Shown: positions 24,801-39,800 of the stretch, one piece after another
Layout: the number at the start of each line of letters is the position of its first letter
How positions within the stretch are numbered: the stretch's first letter is position 1
Notes under the pieces: model-generated
Databases searched by the model: none
Seen by the model: the letters and a program-made list of their open reading frames with translations, nothing else
What the model was told of the DNA's origin: nothing
Program-made: the position numbers and the translations under genes
NCBI GenBank assembly: GCA_022495005.1
Contig: JAGYXB010001996.1
Coordinates: 1,550,001 to 1,614,000, forward strand
From: Rhyacophila brunnea
Lineage: Eukaryota > Arthropoda > Insecta > Trichoptera > Rhyacophilidae
Length of the DNA stretch: 64,000 bases
Reading direction: 5' to 3'

Positions 24801-27800
24801 CTGAAGAAAAAAAATTGAAATATCAAATTTCTTTTTCCCTTTTAATTTGGTAATTTGAATATGAAATTTCCTTTATCCGCTTTCTACTCCTAAAATGTCC
24901 CACGATCTAGGAATACTGCACTGATGTGTTAATTGAGAGAACAGGCAGGAGAGCGGAATCTCTTTAATAGAGTAGGGAATGCAATGATTTCTCTCCATCT
25001 CTTAATTATCTCTTGATATTTTTACTAAACTTGAATTCTAAAAACAATATTGACGTACAACACTTGTCTTGACTAGCAGCCAGTCGTCATAAAAAAATCA
25101 CTAAGATGAATAGTCCACATTGTGGAGATCAGATCTAATGGTGATCTGCCCTTTTTTGTTTTTAGAAATACATTTTGATGCATTTAAAATCTTATCTGGT
25201 TCAGCTAGTTTCAGTTGAAAATATCTATTTGACAGGAAAGACTGGTCAAAAATATATTTAAGTAAAATAGTACTAATATTATTCTCGGTCAGTTTCCATT
25301 AATGATTAATGTAGACAAAATTTATTTTACTCCATTTTAAAATGTCCTTTATTTATTCAGTGTTTTTTTTCATTCCAGGAAATCCTACAGCACTCTACGG
25401 CAACACTGGAGGAGCTGATGCCTTCGATATCTCAGAACTCCAAATGCTTCATAAAGTACGAGAACATGAGCGAGTGCGACTTACCCGACTCCACGGAGGA
25501 AATGAAGAACCTAGAGAGCAGACAGGCGGCTGCCACCCTGCTGCAGATTAAAAACCATGACCCCAGTAAATTCACTGTGATAAAACCCCATTCGGAGCCG
25601 CAGATCATCTTCAATAGTGTGAGCGGCGTCACGATGGAACAGGCGACAGAGAGCCTTCACTGCAATCCCATCCTGGATATCCTGTTTGACACGGCTGTTG
25701 CACAACGCCTCGGTGAGGAGACTCAAATCAAATCGTCGCCGGACGCTCACCGGATCAACTCTTACGACGATATGCAGCTAGATTTATCAGTGAAGCACGA
25801 AAACAATCAAAATCTCCGCAGTTCACCCATTAGCGACACTGATGAACCGTTCAGCGAAAAGGAAATGGATCTATCTACCAGTAAACGAATTAAGCTGGAA
25901 ATTGCAGCCGAGGATTTAGAATACGAGCGAGATCACTATCATAGGAAACAAGCCAATCCGTCATTGAAATCCAGCATGAGTGAGGATATCGGTAAGGCGA
26001 TGGAAGGAGTGGATGCTTCTATGCACTATGATGAAGTCAGTCAGAGTAGCAGCGGATCGGATCCAGAGAGATTGCAAATGGATATCTCACAGGTATACAC
26101 TTTGTTTTCTTCTTTTGCACAGTTCCACTCCTGGTAGGAGGTTAGATACCATGCTTGATAAGTTCGCTATGTATGAGTCACAACTGTACCATCCTTAAGA
26201 AGATAATTAGATTATACTAGTCACTGCAACAGATAGCAATGTCTGGTGGGTGGACATAATCACCAGACGTTTTCAATGGACACACAGTGATCCCTTATCT
26301 CCTTAGTATCTCCTAGCCTTATCTCGTTTACTCTCTTCATTCCCAGACATTATACACAGACTGCGGATGTGGTTATGACCACCAACTAGTCTTTGCAACG
26401 TCAGCTGAAAGTCTGAAAGTAATGTCAGAAGCATTTCAATACAATTTTATATTCACTAAAGCATGTACTTTAAAAATTGGCTCTACAATCCGATGTGCAT
26501 CTTCACTACTTCACAAAGACGCTTCCTAACAGATCTTTTAGTAAGGAATGAATGTTGGCCAATAATTTCTCAACCTATTAGGTCCAAACATGTATTAAAA
26601 AACATGTGAATTTGCCAGATCCAGGATTTGAACCGAGTCGCGTTGGTCTGGTGCATATTATTGCATTAACGTTGTCAAATCCATGTAATTTTAACTATCC
26701 TGAAACTACAGACTCTGATTGAGACTGTTCTTTATATTTGTACAGTTGGAGGAAGAGAATGATGAAAACACAATGTCCGCCCCGCCCTCGCCCCAAGACG
26801 AAACAGAGAGGGACTCCATTTGGCAAGCGTTACACCAACACAACGGTGAGACTTTACGATTATTTGTGTTGTATTTTATGTATACCAATGAAAATGCAAG
26901 TGAAAATTCATTACATACAAGAATAGACAAGACTTGATTAAAAATTGAACTTTTGAATTGATATTTCCCAAAGAATGTTTTTAACCCGGCACCTGCCTCA
27001 AAAATCGTATGACGCACCATAACTACGCATGAATTTCATTATCGTCTTTGTTCTATACTAAAAAAAGCAATAAAAAATATGTCACAGCTCCAGTCGAGAA
27101 CCCAAAGCCATTAAGATAATTTCGACACACTAAAAAACCGTAATAAATCAGTTATAATATCAGAAACACTCGAACAAACGAATGCTATCCAAATTTGAAA
27201 GAACTTACCGCAAGTCGCCATTTTGTAGCAACTAGTTAGAGCTCTGCGCGGTGTGTAATATTTCGACACTTGTGCATACGTTCTCACGAATCGAGCGTTA
27301 CTAATTTTCAAGTGCATATCGATAAATCACATATTAATGTCTTCGGGTTGAGTCGTAAACAAATATAAAGGGGACCCTTTTAATATATTTAAACTACACA
27401 AACACTTCACTTATTGAATATTATTGATAAATTAACACGAACTCACATATTTAAAAAAAAAACAAATACAATAATAAACCTATTTTAAAATTCTTTAGAT
27501 GTGTGATATATTTTAAAGCAAGGTGACAGACATAACGCAACATCACACGTTGGGCACATATAGCGAGAGAGTTTTGTTTTTTTCGGATTTTTTTTAGAAT
27601 TCCCGCATACGAAACATCTTCTTCTAGGCTTATCGGTATTTTGTGTCGGTAAAATGTATTCTGGCAAATGTCCCGTTGCACTTTTGGGCAATAATCGTAC
27701 GGGATTATCGCTAGTTGACGCTGTCGGCTTAGGCAGGGGTGCATTTGAAATTCTCACACAATATTTGTCCACTAGTTGTTTTATTACACAGAGTTGAAAA

Positions 27801-30800
27801 TCGCCCAATGTTTTTTTGTCAGATTTAATAAATTTATATAAATAAAAAGCATTTAATAAATATAAGTCGATCATGTGGAATGCGACCTTTTTATACCACT
27901 TGATCGACTTTCTCATACACGACAAGTTGCTAAGCATCATGTCGGACTTATCTACCGTACCCATATTTTTGTTATAATCTATAACACATTTTGGTTTTTC
28001 AATGTTTTCGCCAGTTCTATAGTTCACTTTTCCCGTTGGTCCAAATGATGCATCGTGGAGGGTGGATAGCATGTGAACATCCCTCCTATCGTGCCATTTC
28101 AGAGCCAAAAGTGGACTATTGTACTTAGCCTCGGTATCTCCCTTTTTCAGTTTGCTGAACTCTGGCATATCTTTACGATTTTTTCTCACTGTACCGCAAG
28201 CATTCGTTTTGTGAGAGTGAAGGTATTTAAAGAGCGCCGGACTCGAATACCAGTTATCACACCATAAGGTGTGACCTTTCCCGATATAGTCTTTCATTAG
28301 CGTTGTCACTACCGCACCGGAAATACCGAGATTTTCATTGTCTTGTATGTCAGTCCCTTCCCCACAATAAATTATAAAGTCAATAATATATCCTGTCATT
28401 ACGTCACACATCACAAACATTTTTATTCCAAATCGATGTCTTTTGGAAGGAATGAATTGTTTAAAAATTAATCTACCCTTAAACACGATTATGCTCTCAT
28501 CTATGCAAAGATTCTGATACGGTATCATCGTTTCCCTAAAAATTGTTCTTGTGTGTTCTAACAGTAATCTAATTTTAGCTAGTCTATCATTTGAGGCGGT
28601 CACACTAGGATCAGAAAAATGAAGCATTTGTAAAATAAGCTGGTATCGATTTCTAGCCATTATTTTCCCAAAAATGTCTGCATGCAGGTAAGGATCGGTA
28701 CTCCAATGTTCCTCTATCGACGTGTGCTTATTTCGAGTCATCAGCATTGATACGGCAAAAAATGTATACAACTCCGGCACTGACGTGTCTGTCCAATTGT
28801 GTGACCGCGATTTCGGTCCGAGGTCTCCCGCACTGTACGAATGGTTAAAAATGTATTCGTTTGGTTCACTATTTCCGACATTATATTTTTATTCAAAAAA
28901 TGTTCAAAGAAAAGACATTCGGGAGAGGATTCGTTCAAGTCGTTCGATGTCACGCCAGATCGACAATCATTGAATTCGTGAACTATTGGAATATACGGAC
29001 CAGTTCTCCATGACCGCAAAAATTCAATTGGCTCGTCAGAGTCCGTATCGTCAACATCATGATCAGTCTCATGTTGTTCCAATTCCTCTTCCGACATGTC
29101 ATAATCTGAGTCCAATTCCTCATTAGTACGCACATTTTCTTCCTCCATATTTACGCACTATAAAACTATGAAATGTTTTTAAAATGTTTAACTACAGTAT
29201 TAAGAAACGCCAAATCACAGAAACCATTAAACTCACACACCATAGTTATTGATATCAGTATTAATTTTCACATTCACTAAAATGGGACACGGTAGACAGT
29301 ACAAAAAGTATTTTAAAAATCGCGATAAAATAAAATCATACGTTCAATAGTTAATCATGCCAGTTTTAATGTGATAAGTACACCAGACAGCAAAAAAAGT
29401 ATTTATCAACGATTGCGGTAAATATTCAACTTGTATGCGATAAATACAATCCCGCGCAATGGCCCGATGGCCCGCTCGGTTGAAAGTCTGTCGTATACTG
29501 CGCAGTCGCGGCGCGCAGTTCAAACTGATTTCTGTCGACCGGCAAAACTTGGCCGTACGAATTGGTTCGAAACTTTGGTGATTATTTTATATTTAGAACC
29601 AATGCTTTTAAAATATGTCATAGGTGGCAGGAGAAGGACAAATCAGGCCAAATTTACGTGAAAAAATCAGTCCCGTATGATAAATATGGACGCGGTGGCA
29701 TCGATTTATACACATGCGCATTGCGAATTTGGCCGATTTGTACAAGGTGTGTGACATCGGCGCCGGCCGGGTTAAGGCATACTTTCTTGATTTGTTTTCT
29801 AATTTTACTTTCATTCATGAGAATATTCTATTTACAACTCTTTTTGTTTGACATAAAATGAATTCCAGAGTAAAGCTGTGGCACGAATTTTGCTAATGTG
29901 GTTTTTAAATAATGTCAGTGGAGTATGTTTTATTAATGCTACATAGTTTTATATATGGGAAAATTAAGTATAAAGTGACACCTATAACTTGAGTCACGGC
30001 CCACTGTGATGCCGGAATTTATTATCATGATGTGAGTATTGCCAGTGTATTGCAAGTAAATCCAAATCTCTCCAAAGCTCCAAATCGCCGTACTTCAAGT
30101 TATGGTTGTTGGCCTCTCACTTTACTGGCCTGCAATATTATTTATTTATTACGATATTTATTTTCAGGTATCGAAGGGGAGGCAACACAGCTCCTACGAA
30201 GACTAATCAACTGCAAGAGGCTCGGCATGACAGTATCGCCTGTCTCACAGGGGGGCCTTCACAATAGAAACAACATCAATGGGTGCTCGTCGCCTGTGAG
30301 TCACAAAGTCAATTTATCTATCAATTACTAAAAAAACTACGCTTGCACTCAATAAATAAATTGTGTCCCAGCACGAAAGTAACAATAAAAAGGACATTTA
30401 GTTTAGATTTAGTAATTCAAAAATTACTATTTTAAACATCATAACGATTGCCTAAATTCTTAAATATATAAATTTGTGTGGCAGCGTATTATGAATCTTT
30501 AGTGGACACTGTTAATTTTCTTGCGTTTTCATGACAGGAATTAATAAGGGTTCATTAATTTGAGTCCAGGTTGAGTCAACTCTCTGTGTGTGGACTGCCT
30601 AATATAAATACAATAAAATCAGTTCACCATCCTAATGGCGTTATGTCTGAGTTTTGTAGTTTTCCGTGACCGTGAGTTAATATTACGAGTCGTTTATTTC
30701 AGGTCGGTTCAGTGGATAGTTCGAGCAGAAGTGTGAGTGGAAAGACAGGCAGACGCAAGCAAAGTTTTCCATCGCGAGCGGCCGCCCCGCCCTCTCTTGT

Positions 30801-33800
30801 GGCTTCTATGCTCAGCACCGAGCTCGAAAGTGACCAACCCGACGGTGACATTCATTCGCATAACTCTTGGAAAAATAGATACCCCGCAGATGATCAGGTA
30901 AGATTTCTATAATATGTGTCGACTTTTAAGTTTTATTACAATTTTATTATCTCGTTATTCACTAAACTACAATGTCTTAAGTTGTAAGATATCCAAACTC
31001 CTAAGGAGCGGCGCGGCGCCTCTAAGAATCCCTGTCACTAGCCAGTCTTCTTGCGTCGTTCTAGGTGATAACAGCATCCCTTAGCTCCGCAGTATACACT
31101 CTATAGATAGCATTTAGTGACCGGAATCCGGTTGGCTTAAAGCAGAGGCGAACCAGGTTAAGGTTCTCTTCTACTTACTGAGCTTCGAAAACAGATGTTT
31201 GCCACAGATACTGGGTGTGCGGTGGTGGTATGACTTAAGGAGTAACGAGGAGATTAGAGAATGCACCAAACAGCCTCTCATCTCGCGCTGAGAATGAAGA
31301 GGCGACGTTGAACCTGGCTCAGCCACGTGGTGCGGATGTCGGAAGAGAACCAATTCAATCACACTAAAAATTGGCTCCTCCTAGATATACTTCAGACTCT
31401 TTGTTCCAATCAATAAAATAAACAAACTTGTTTCAGAGAGGTGAAGCGAGTGAATCCCCTCCCCCTCTGGCTCCGCTGGTGTCTGGCTCCTCCCCTCCCG
31501 CCTCCATCCAACCCTCGCCACACTACCCTCACAGCCAGCATCATCACAATCATCATCAGGTGCAAGGCGGGCAGCAGCTGGGCGGGCTGTCCACGTCAGC
31601 CGCTATGCAGAAGCAGCGGGTGGACCTGGCTTGTCACAACTGCGGGACGCGCACCACCACCATTTGGCGGAGAGACGCTAACGGTCAGCACTTTTCTATA
31701 GCTTTACCAACCGCTTACTTTTTAGAGCTAAAAATTTGTAATCCCAGACAGAATTGTTTATCTCGGGATTAGTATTTATCTCTTCATTTATGGGATTAGT
31801 TAAAAATTATATAATCTTTGTCAGAAATTTTTTTAGTGTTTTTTATCAACACAAAATGAATTATTATTTATACACACTAATAAAAAATGTTGCAACAGTG
31901 AAACGAATCTGTTCACACCTCCCGACCATGTCCGATCCTAATAAGATTATATTATGGGCCTTCACAGAGTGGAGGTTTGTGTTAACAGAGTAATACATAA
32001 TATAAAGAGAGTGGGTATTGTTCGGCAAAATGAAGTCGTGTTTCTTGCCTATAACGCACAATAGAACCTCAAGTTTATTATTATTAACTTAACTATGAAA
32101 CGTTCATCATGTTGCTTACAGCTACCAAATTTAAACACAACATAGTAAACCATATTGTCTATTAAATTAACTAAAAATAATTCTCACTAACTTTATATTT
32201 AACACAACAACAATAAATTTCAACACATGCTCGCAGTTTTTAAATGAATGTACCGGCGGCGTGTACAAGAAATATTTAATTCAGCCGTAGAAATTCTATC
32301 CTACTCTTAACGGATATTGTGGAGGTATAAGCGTGCTGAACGCTTTCTCACTCAGTTATGGTTCGTTTTTGTTCAGGCCGTAGTTCACACCATTTTTAGT
32401 TAGTTGTGTACTTGATTAAGGCATTGGTAATTCAATTGTTGAAATATGGGCAATTGATGGTGTAGTTCAAAAATCACCTCTTGGTACAGTGAACCAGCTT
32501 AGTGGTTAACGGTGTAACTCCACGCTCAATATTAATAGTATGATGTTGCTTGTACGCAACTGTATGTACTATACGCCTGAGTGCTGTAAGCAAGACGATT
32601 GTCACATTTTTCATTTTTCAAGTTACTCCTCATAAACACCCTCTCACTTAAATTCATATCATTACTTTAGTGGTTATCTATATGTACCTAAGAATTGCAC
32701 ATGCACAGGTTTAATTAAACGTGTGTAACAAAGGCTTGTACAGTCTGACAGTCACATACTTTTCATTCTGTGTCTTTCAATGACATTTCATGAAACTATT
32801 AAATACATTCAACTCATTTCCATTGCAAGTTCAAACCATTCAATTCAAGTGTTTGATATGATCTCTCTTTATTACTCCATACTCTTTGGGTGTACCCACC
32901 TGACATGCAGCTTAATCGGTATGTATTATCTCTTTTTGATTTAGTGGTGTTAATCTGATATGTCTCTGTTGACAGGTGACATGGTGTGTAATGCTTGCGG
33001 GCTATATTTCAAATTGCACGGTGTTGCGAGACCTACTGCCATGAGACGGGACACCATCCACACTAGAAGGCGAAGACCTCGAGACTCCTTAAAACCAGGC
33101 AGAAGTATGACAGTTTTATCGGATAGATTTAGTGAACTTTGATAGAAATCTAATTATTTCTGTTTAACCCGATCGGCGCGTAAAGTTTCCATACAAAAGA
33201 TGTACTGTCCGCGGTCGGTTTTTCGAAATGTTATTCTTCGCTGTATTATAATAAATACGGCAGTTAAAAATTGTGGCTACAACAGCTATCGTAACTAGAT
33301 ACATAAGGATCAAAGTGCCACACTAAAACACATAATGGAGTGTTCAATTTAGCTGTGTTTACTTTAACAAAACTACCGTATTGCTTTGTTCCGATAAACT
33401 CTGTAGCCATTTTCGATGACAAAACACTCGACTTCAAAACAAGTGCGCCGATGAAGACAATTAATCACTGACTAATTTTATTTTACTCATGTTAAAAACA
33501 CTTAAAAATGCCATAAAAATTATTGAAAATAATAGCTTTTATTGGTGACTTATGAATTATTGTTAATTAGTGTAAGTTTTATTGATGACAAATCCATTAA
33601 AATTTGATGGTAGTCCCCAGTTTTATTTCGTGGCATAGATTGTGTCAACATTTTACATGTTTTATGGGCCATTCTAATTTAAACATTAAAGGTGAGTCCA
33701 CACTGGTTGAAAATATTATAATAATTTTTTTGTTATTTTTTTTTTAGTGAAACTTGGATTTTGTAGATTTCTTTTCAGTTTTATTGAGCATCGTGTTATG

Positions 33801-36800
33801 TTAGTGATTGTCATTTTATGTTTTGTAAAAAAAACAATATTTATTTTTTAACTACATTAATATTTATTGCTACAAAAACTTTTTTTTGGGTAAGGTTTTA
33901 AAAATTTACAAGCATTAAATTGTACGCGAAGATAATATGTAATATAGTTGAAAAGTCAATATTCCATGATTTATATTTTATATTATATTGTATACCTACC
34001 CGTGTGTGTTTTTTATCAAAAATTTATACGTTTTATATATTCCTTCATAGTAATTCGTAATTTATTGGTAAAACTCGCAATCCTCTAAAATATAATAATA
34101 TATATTTTTTCATTCCGTGTGGACGCATCTTTACTAAATATTTACGACTTTCAATAATGAGCTTGATTTATGACTTTGAAACAATTGGGGAGACACATGA
34201 GTAATAAATGACATAATCCAGAACACAAGTTCAAGTACATTTTTAGAAATATTACGACCAATTTCTTTTCGTTTTTTGGTTGTCTTTTTCGTATTCCCGC
34301 ACATGATGTTAAAATCGCGGTGAATTCAACTTTACACGGTAAATACTCGGCGCACACTCAACTCGAATGAAATATATTTTGTATACCTACTGCGCAGCCG
34401 CGAAAAATACCGCGTAGATTTGAACTGATGCAATCGTACCGGCGAATCTCAATAGATCGAGGGGGTTCGAAAAATTGATGTTTATGAAATTAAAACAACA
34501 TATTTTTGACAAAGTTATTGATATGGCGGTACGAACATGAATCAGAGCATCTTTCAATACAAAAATCAATACTATGCGTGAAGTATTTCCTACTTTACCG
34601 ACATTTCAATTTTCGATATCAACAGTTGCGACATCCGCCCAGTATCAGAGCTTATGTAGAAAACAACATATGTCCCATCTGCTGCGATCGGGTTAAATAT
34701 TGTGTATGGTATTATTTTGAAGTTATAATTTCTTACCATACGCACAAAGTAGGTAGTGCTAATATGTTCTGATCATGCCTGCTGTACCCTGTACTGTGCC
34801 TTACCCTGTCCCTCCCAATCACTGTATTTCCTGCTCACACTGTTGAATCTTACTTATTTACATAGTCATAAATATTATGTATTTCTGACAAATACATTAA
34901 AGAAATAATAACATTTGCGGCATCTATTTCCAAAAACTGTTGAGTTCACATGCTTAATATGAAGCTATTAGTTTCACTGGCGTATGCATATAACAGCAAA
35001 CTGCATTCAAGCTATTTACTGTAAATTTGCATGCATAAACCTAATTTGAATCTGTCGAATAGTGACGTCATATCGCTGACGTAATATGCGTCATGCCGTG
35101 GCTAATGTTACCAACTTTTAAATTTAAATTTCCCGATAATTAATTTAAAATTTTGAAATTGTGAATAGGTGTAAAAATGAGCAAACGGTACCATATAAAT
35201 TTAATAATTATAAATGAATAATTATCATGAACTTTAAATAATTTATTTGTTATAAAACCATATTTATTTTATACTTGTTAATGCATAAAATGATAAAGTA
35301 TACCCAGTAAATATTTCCATAATATGGCGATATAGCTTCGCGGACTCATTGACAATATTACATACATCTCCATCGATCCACGATCTGTATACATTTTTAC
35401 AAGCATTTAGCATCATCATGAATCCGATTATAGCACAACGGCACGTTTCAAGTCTCCTACTAAACGCTTGTTGTGATGAACTCATTTTAGACGTATATTA
35501 AAGTGACACTGACAGATCGCCTCCATTTTAAGTTTGGTGCGCATTCCTGTACGCATCTTCGTGACGTATGCATTTTTTATAGTTTTCTTATTTGGCCGAT
35601 AAACCGCTTACTGCGTTGAATGCGGTTCAAAAGTGTATGAATACGGCAGTCAGTCAGTAATCTCCGATTTACTTTTTTTTTAATTCAATTTTTTTGATTC
35701 TGTAAATACTTTGCCATTGTATAACGTAAGCTACGTTCATTAGTTAAATATGATTTAACCGGAGATTGATTGCAAATTCGTTTATATTCGTCATCCACCA
35801 TTTTTATATCTTACGACTAATTTTAAACATGATTTTTTTATTAATTAGAGTGATGTTAAGGACATTTTATTTCCCTATTCCCTTTTTCTAATTGTTTACT
35901 ATTATTATGTGTTTGGAAAAAAACATTATATTTGCAGTTCTCAATGTGCTTGATAGTTTTTTGCAATTATCTCGAAATTAAATCTATTAAATTATAATCT
36001 TATTGCGAAATATGAAAGTTACTGACATTGAAACTAACAACTTCATAATGGTTGAAATCTAAATAAAATCTGTAAATTTCTATTTATAATTTTACTCAAT
36101 AATATGTAATTATCTGTAACTTCCAAAACCATCAAAAGCTTACAAAAAAGTGATTGACAGACACTGATAAATTTAAAAAAAACTGCCGATATATCTAATT
36201 CTATTTTGCTCATAATTATTGTAATTGAAAATCATAAATTTGTAAATACAATACAATGTAAAAAAGATGTTACTTGAAAATAAATATAATATTTTACCGA
36301 ATTGTTTCTACAATAATGTTGCAGAATCAAAAGGTGGTCGTTGTCGCGAAGACGTGGGGAGCGATGGCGGTGTAATGGGACTCAATGAGAATGTAGTGGG
36401 AGGCGGGGCGGGCAACATGCTGGCTGCACTTCGTCGCTCCATCCAGCCACACCTGTTGATGGCTCTGCAGGCGCATCACCATAGGACCTCCAGCGCTTTA
36501 ACGGTTTGTGTCCAATTTCGTTTCGTTAATATGTATAGAACTAGTACTAATGTAGCCGCAACAAACACATTTCATCAGGAAAACACAAGTGAGCAACAAC
36601 GGCAAATAGATCTCAACCCCTTTTCCATTATTTAAGTAGATTTTTATATTTTTTCTTAGTCTTATGTTGCTATGTACTTCTACTGAACTTTATCATTCTA
36701 GCCTCATTCTCGTGGTCGCCTCAGACCTACTAGAAACAATTTCAATATAAAGAATGTTACATTCTCAAACCTTTTGAATTATTCATTGATTTAAATAAAC

Positions 36801-39800
36801 AGTTTATTAAAATGTTAGCAAATGCAAGTACTTTATAACTAAAATTTGGAGTGATCAAGAGGTCGATCACTAATTAGGACACTTAATTGATAAGTTGATT
36901 TAAGACGAAGTCTTCACTGAGCCTTTTTTAAAGAGGCACCTAGCGGAAAAATACGAAGCTTGCAATTTGAGACATTTTTGATAATTTACAATTTCAATTG
37001 TATTAATGAATAAATATGTATCTGAAAACATTAAAAATAAAAATATTTTTTATTTTAAGTCAAAGACAAACTACAATTGTAAAAAATGTAATAAAATGTG
37101 AATTTGTTCTATCGGTCCGCACCCTATTATTACATATATTTTATGGTCATATTTATTATTAAAATTTAGTTTATTAAGTTTTCTAAGCATCACCTAAGCG
37201 ATTTTTGACTAATTCATAATTTTAATATTTTTTATATCTATTGTAAAAAACATCGATTTTTATAAAAAATATAAATGTGTATAACTTGAAATCCTTTTTA
37301 TTTATAATAATATAAATATTTTATTAATATTTATACTCAGGTTTCAGGTCAACCTACTCAGGTTTAGTTCTGCAAGTTTCTCTGGAGGTCATCTAGATTT
37401 TTTGAAAGCGAGAATGTTATCTTTAAAACGTTATGTGACACAAATGAGCCGTTGCCCGGAATAATGTTGTATCCAACAATATTCTTGTTTTGAGAAAAAT
37501 GGAAAAAAATAAACCAGTTATGTTTTGTTACATTTTATATTTTAAATACAATAAACATACAATTATTAAGAGTTTTAAATGTAAAGTGGCGAATAAAGCC
37601 AATTAAATTTGGATTTATTACAAAAAAATATAGTAATTATTCCGCAAAATGTATTTTATTCATTCTGCTTCATTCAATAGTGCCTTAAAAAAGGCAGCAT
37701 GCTCATCTAACATGAATTCACACATGTCATTGAGGTCTTTGAGCTTAGAATTATCTTCGTCTGCTTTCTGAACATAGCGTCCGACATTCGACTCTCAATA
37801 CATGAGACGAGATAATGACTTTGTCCATTGTGATTCAGTAACCTGAATGTTAATTGAATATTTGTCTTGATATTAAAATCGAGAACACATCCCGGATTAA
37901 TTTTTTTTTGGCACAAACGCGACCTTGCAAAATAGAACTAGGATTGAAACGATATTAGATTAAGTTACAATATATCAGTGGCGAAGACTCCATACTAGGC
38001 GATTATTTAAAGCCTACCTTCTTAAGAAAAATATTTTTTAATTGAATATTGACATATTTATATACTTAATCACTTCATTATTTTATGTTATATAACAATA
38101 ATTTATTTTGCCAATGAGATCGCATATGTAGGAATGTATTACAGTATTACACAGTTTACAAAACAACTGCAAAGGTATTAAAAAAACCACAGCGCGCCGT
38201 GCCATAAATTAAATAATAAACGCCGCGCCGCGACTTCTCGGTAAATAAATTTCCGATTATGTTTGGAATAATTCTGAGTTTTTTTCGTATGGACTTTACG
38301 TCTCGTAACCTCAGCAAGTCTGCTGAGTTGTACGAAATGAGGCAAGCTCCTTTCGCAGAGCCTAAAACATTCGCGCATAATATTGTTGTCACGACTGCGC
38401 ACTTTGTCCAGAATCATTAATAATTAGATAATTAAAAATAATTTCAACGGCGTTTAATCGAATATTAATAAATAAGTAAGTATAGATTGTTTTTAAAAAT
38501 AAAAATAAATTTTACCTAATGATTTTTGATGGGTATATGTTTTGAAAAATACGTAATTTAAACACATCGCTCATTTTTATGTCGTCAATGAGCTTATGAA
38601 GTTTCATTGAATTAGTGTGTCGTTATCATTTATTAGTGTGTGCCTATTCATTAGTAGTAAATATCGTACTATTCTCGTAAGTATATCTGACAAGTGTGCT
38701 CTTTTTATCATGTCTCCACAGCCTACCTCTTTCCAAAAGTCACCCTTCGCCACTGCAATATATAGAGCACTACAATGCCAGCATTATTATCAAACAACAT
38801 TTCCAATAACAATATGGATAAATCAATTGAATACAATCGATTAACGTTTGACATATTAATAACATGTCGAACGTAATAATTTTATTGATGAGATCAACAG
38901 AACTGTCAAATGGTATATAACATTATTCCACATAACTGTTTCGAAGGGTAAATTGCAGGCTTAATAATATTTTTTCTGGATAAATACTCTTTTCCTACAT
39001 CCTTCAGCTTCCTAGCTTTGATATTTGTCCAGTTTAAAACATTAGATGTCTGTTTTCTTCCTTTATTCAAGTGAATTATACCACGCTCCGTGATATTGAC
39101 GAATGGCGATGCCATTTTGACAATAGCATATACAATGTTCTTCCACAAACCAATAACTTAAAAATGCTCCCACAAGCCTAAATATTTTTTCTTTGCCACA
39201 CTACCTACCTTAAGGTGACGCATCAGTGAAACGCCAAATAATGTTCAACTGTACGTGCGACGAAAATTTGTACTTGCTTCGCATTCATTGAGAGAACGTG
39301 GAGTCGGACGCACGTCACTTTGCTGCGTGATGGCGACGGGCCAATTAATTCTAAAATCGTGTAAAGATGACTAAAAACTTTACCCATTTACTTTAAAAAG
39401 CAAACATGTCAATGAATATATTATTATTGATACTAATAGAATAATAAACAGAACATAAAATGGACGTATGTTGGATTTATATGAGAAATAATATTTCGTT
39501 TGACAGGTGTCATTTTCACCCGCGACCCGCAATCCGCACATCGCCTAGCAACGATCTTTTTAGACCGTGCCTCAACTAATGCATGGCCTTAAACGATGCA
39601 TAAAAACATACCCAACATTATTCCATCAATAACTCAACATTGACAATTTTGTTGGATACAACATTATTCCGGGCAACGGCTCAAATATTCTCCGTTTATG
39701 CATTACCTTTTATCATCGCAATCTTTACTGTATAACAGAGGTGGCGAACCTATGGCACGCGTGCCTACTAGTGGAAAAAAGGTTCGCTAACACTGCTGTA

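Larger units (their letters stand above)
3880..25378 (+). other. 21.5-kb intron of the ZAD-GATA gene hosting an antisense gene and transposons
   Basis: Bounded by a GTATTA donor and a CATTCCAG acceptor. It contains the complete minus-strand LRR membrane-protein gene (21588-5969), two non-LTR fragments, a fold-back element with a nested MITE, a second copy of that MITE, a hAT element, a 285-bp MITE and SINE-like copies. Stretches 4740-5700, 8660-9570, 9760-11820 and 24690-25370 are AT-rich and hold nothing I can name. At 7000 a hAT-like end (CAGTGGTATTCAAACTG) occurs without a visible partner. Confidence 0.8.
37446..39682. mobile_element. Unclassified DNA transposon, perfect 34-bp inverted ends
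   Basis: The 34 bases at 37446-37479 (start GAGCCGTTGCCCGGAATAAT) recur exactly, reverse-complemented, at 39649-39682. AAAT flanks both ends, a possible 4-bp duplication. Total 2237 bp, of which 780 bp are a later hAET-type (hAT) insertion at 37976-38755. A minus-strand frame at 38906-39148 may be a remnant of its protein. It fills most of the GATA-gene intron 36504-39837. Confidence 0.7.

Noticed and set aside
38156..38417. Minus-strand frames inside the hAT element as a transposase
   Set aside because: Too short, overlapping in two frames and without hAT motifs; the element is non-autonomous.
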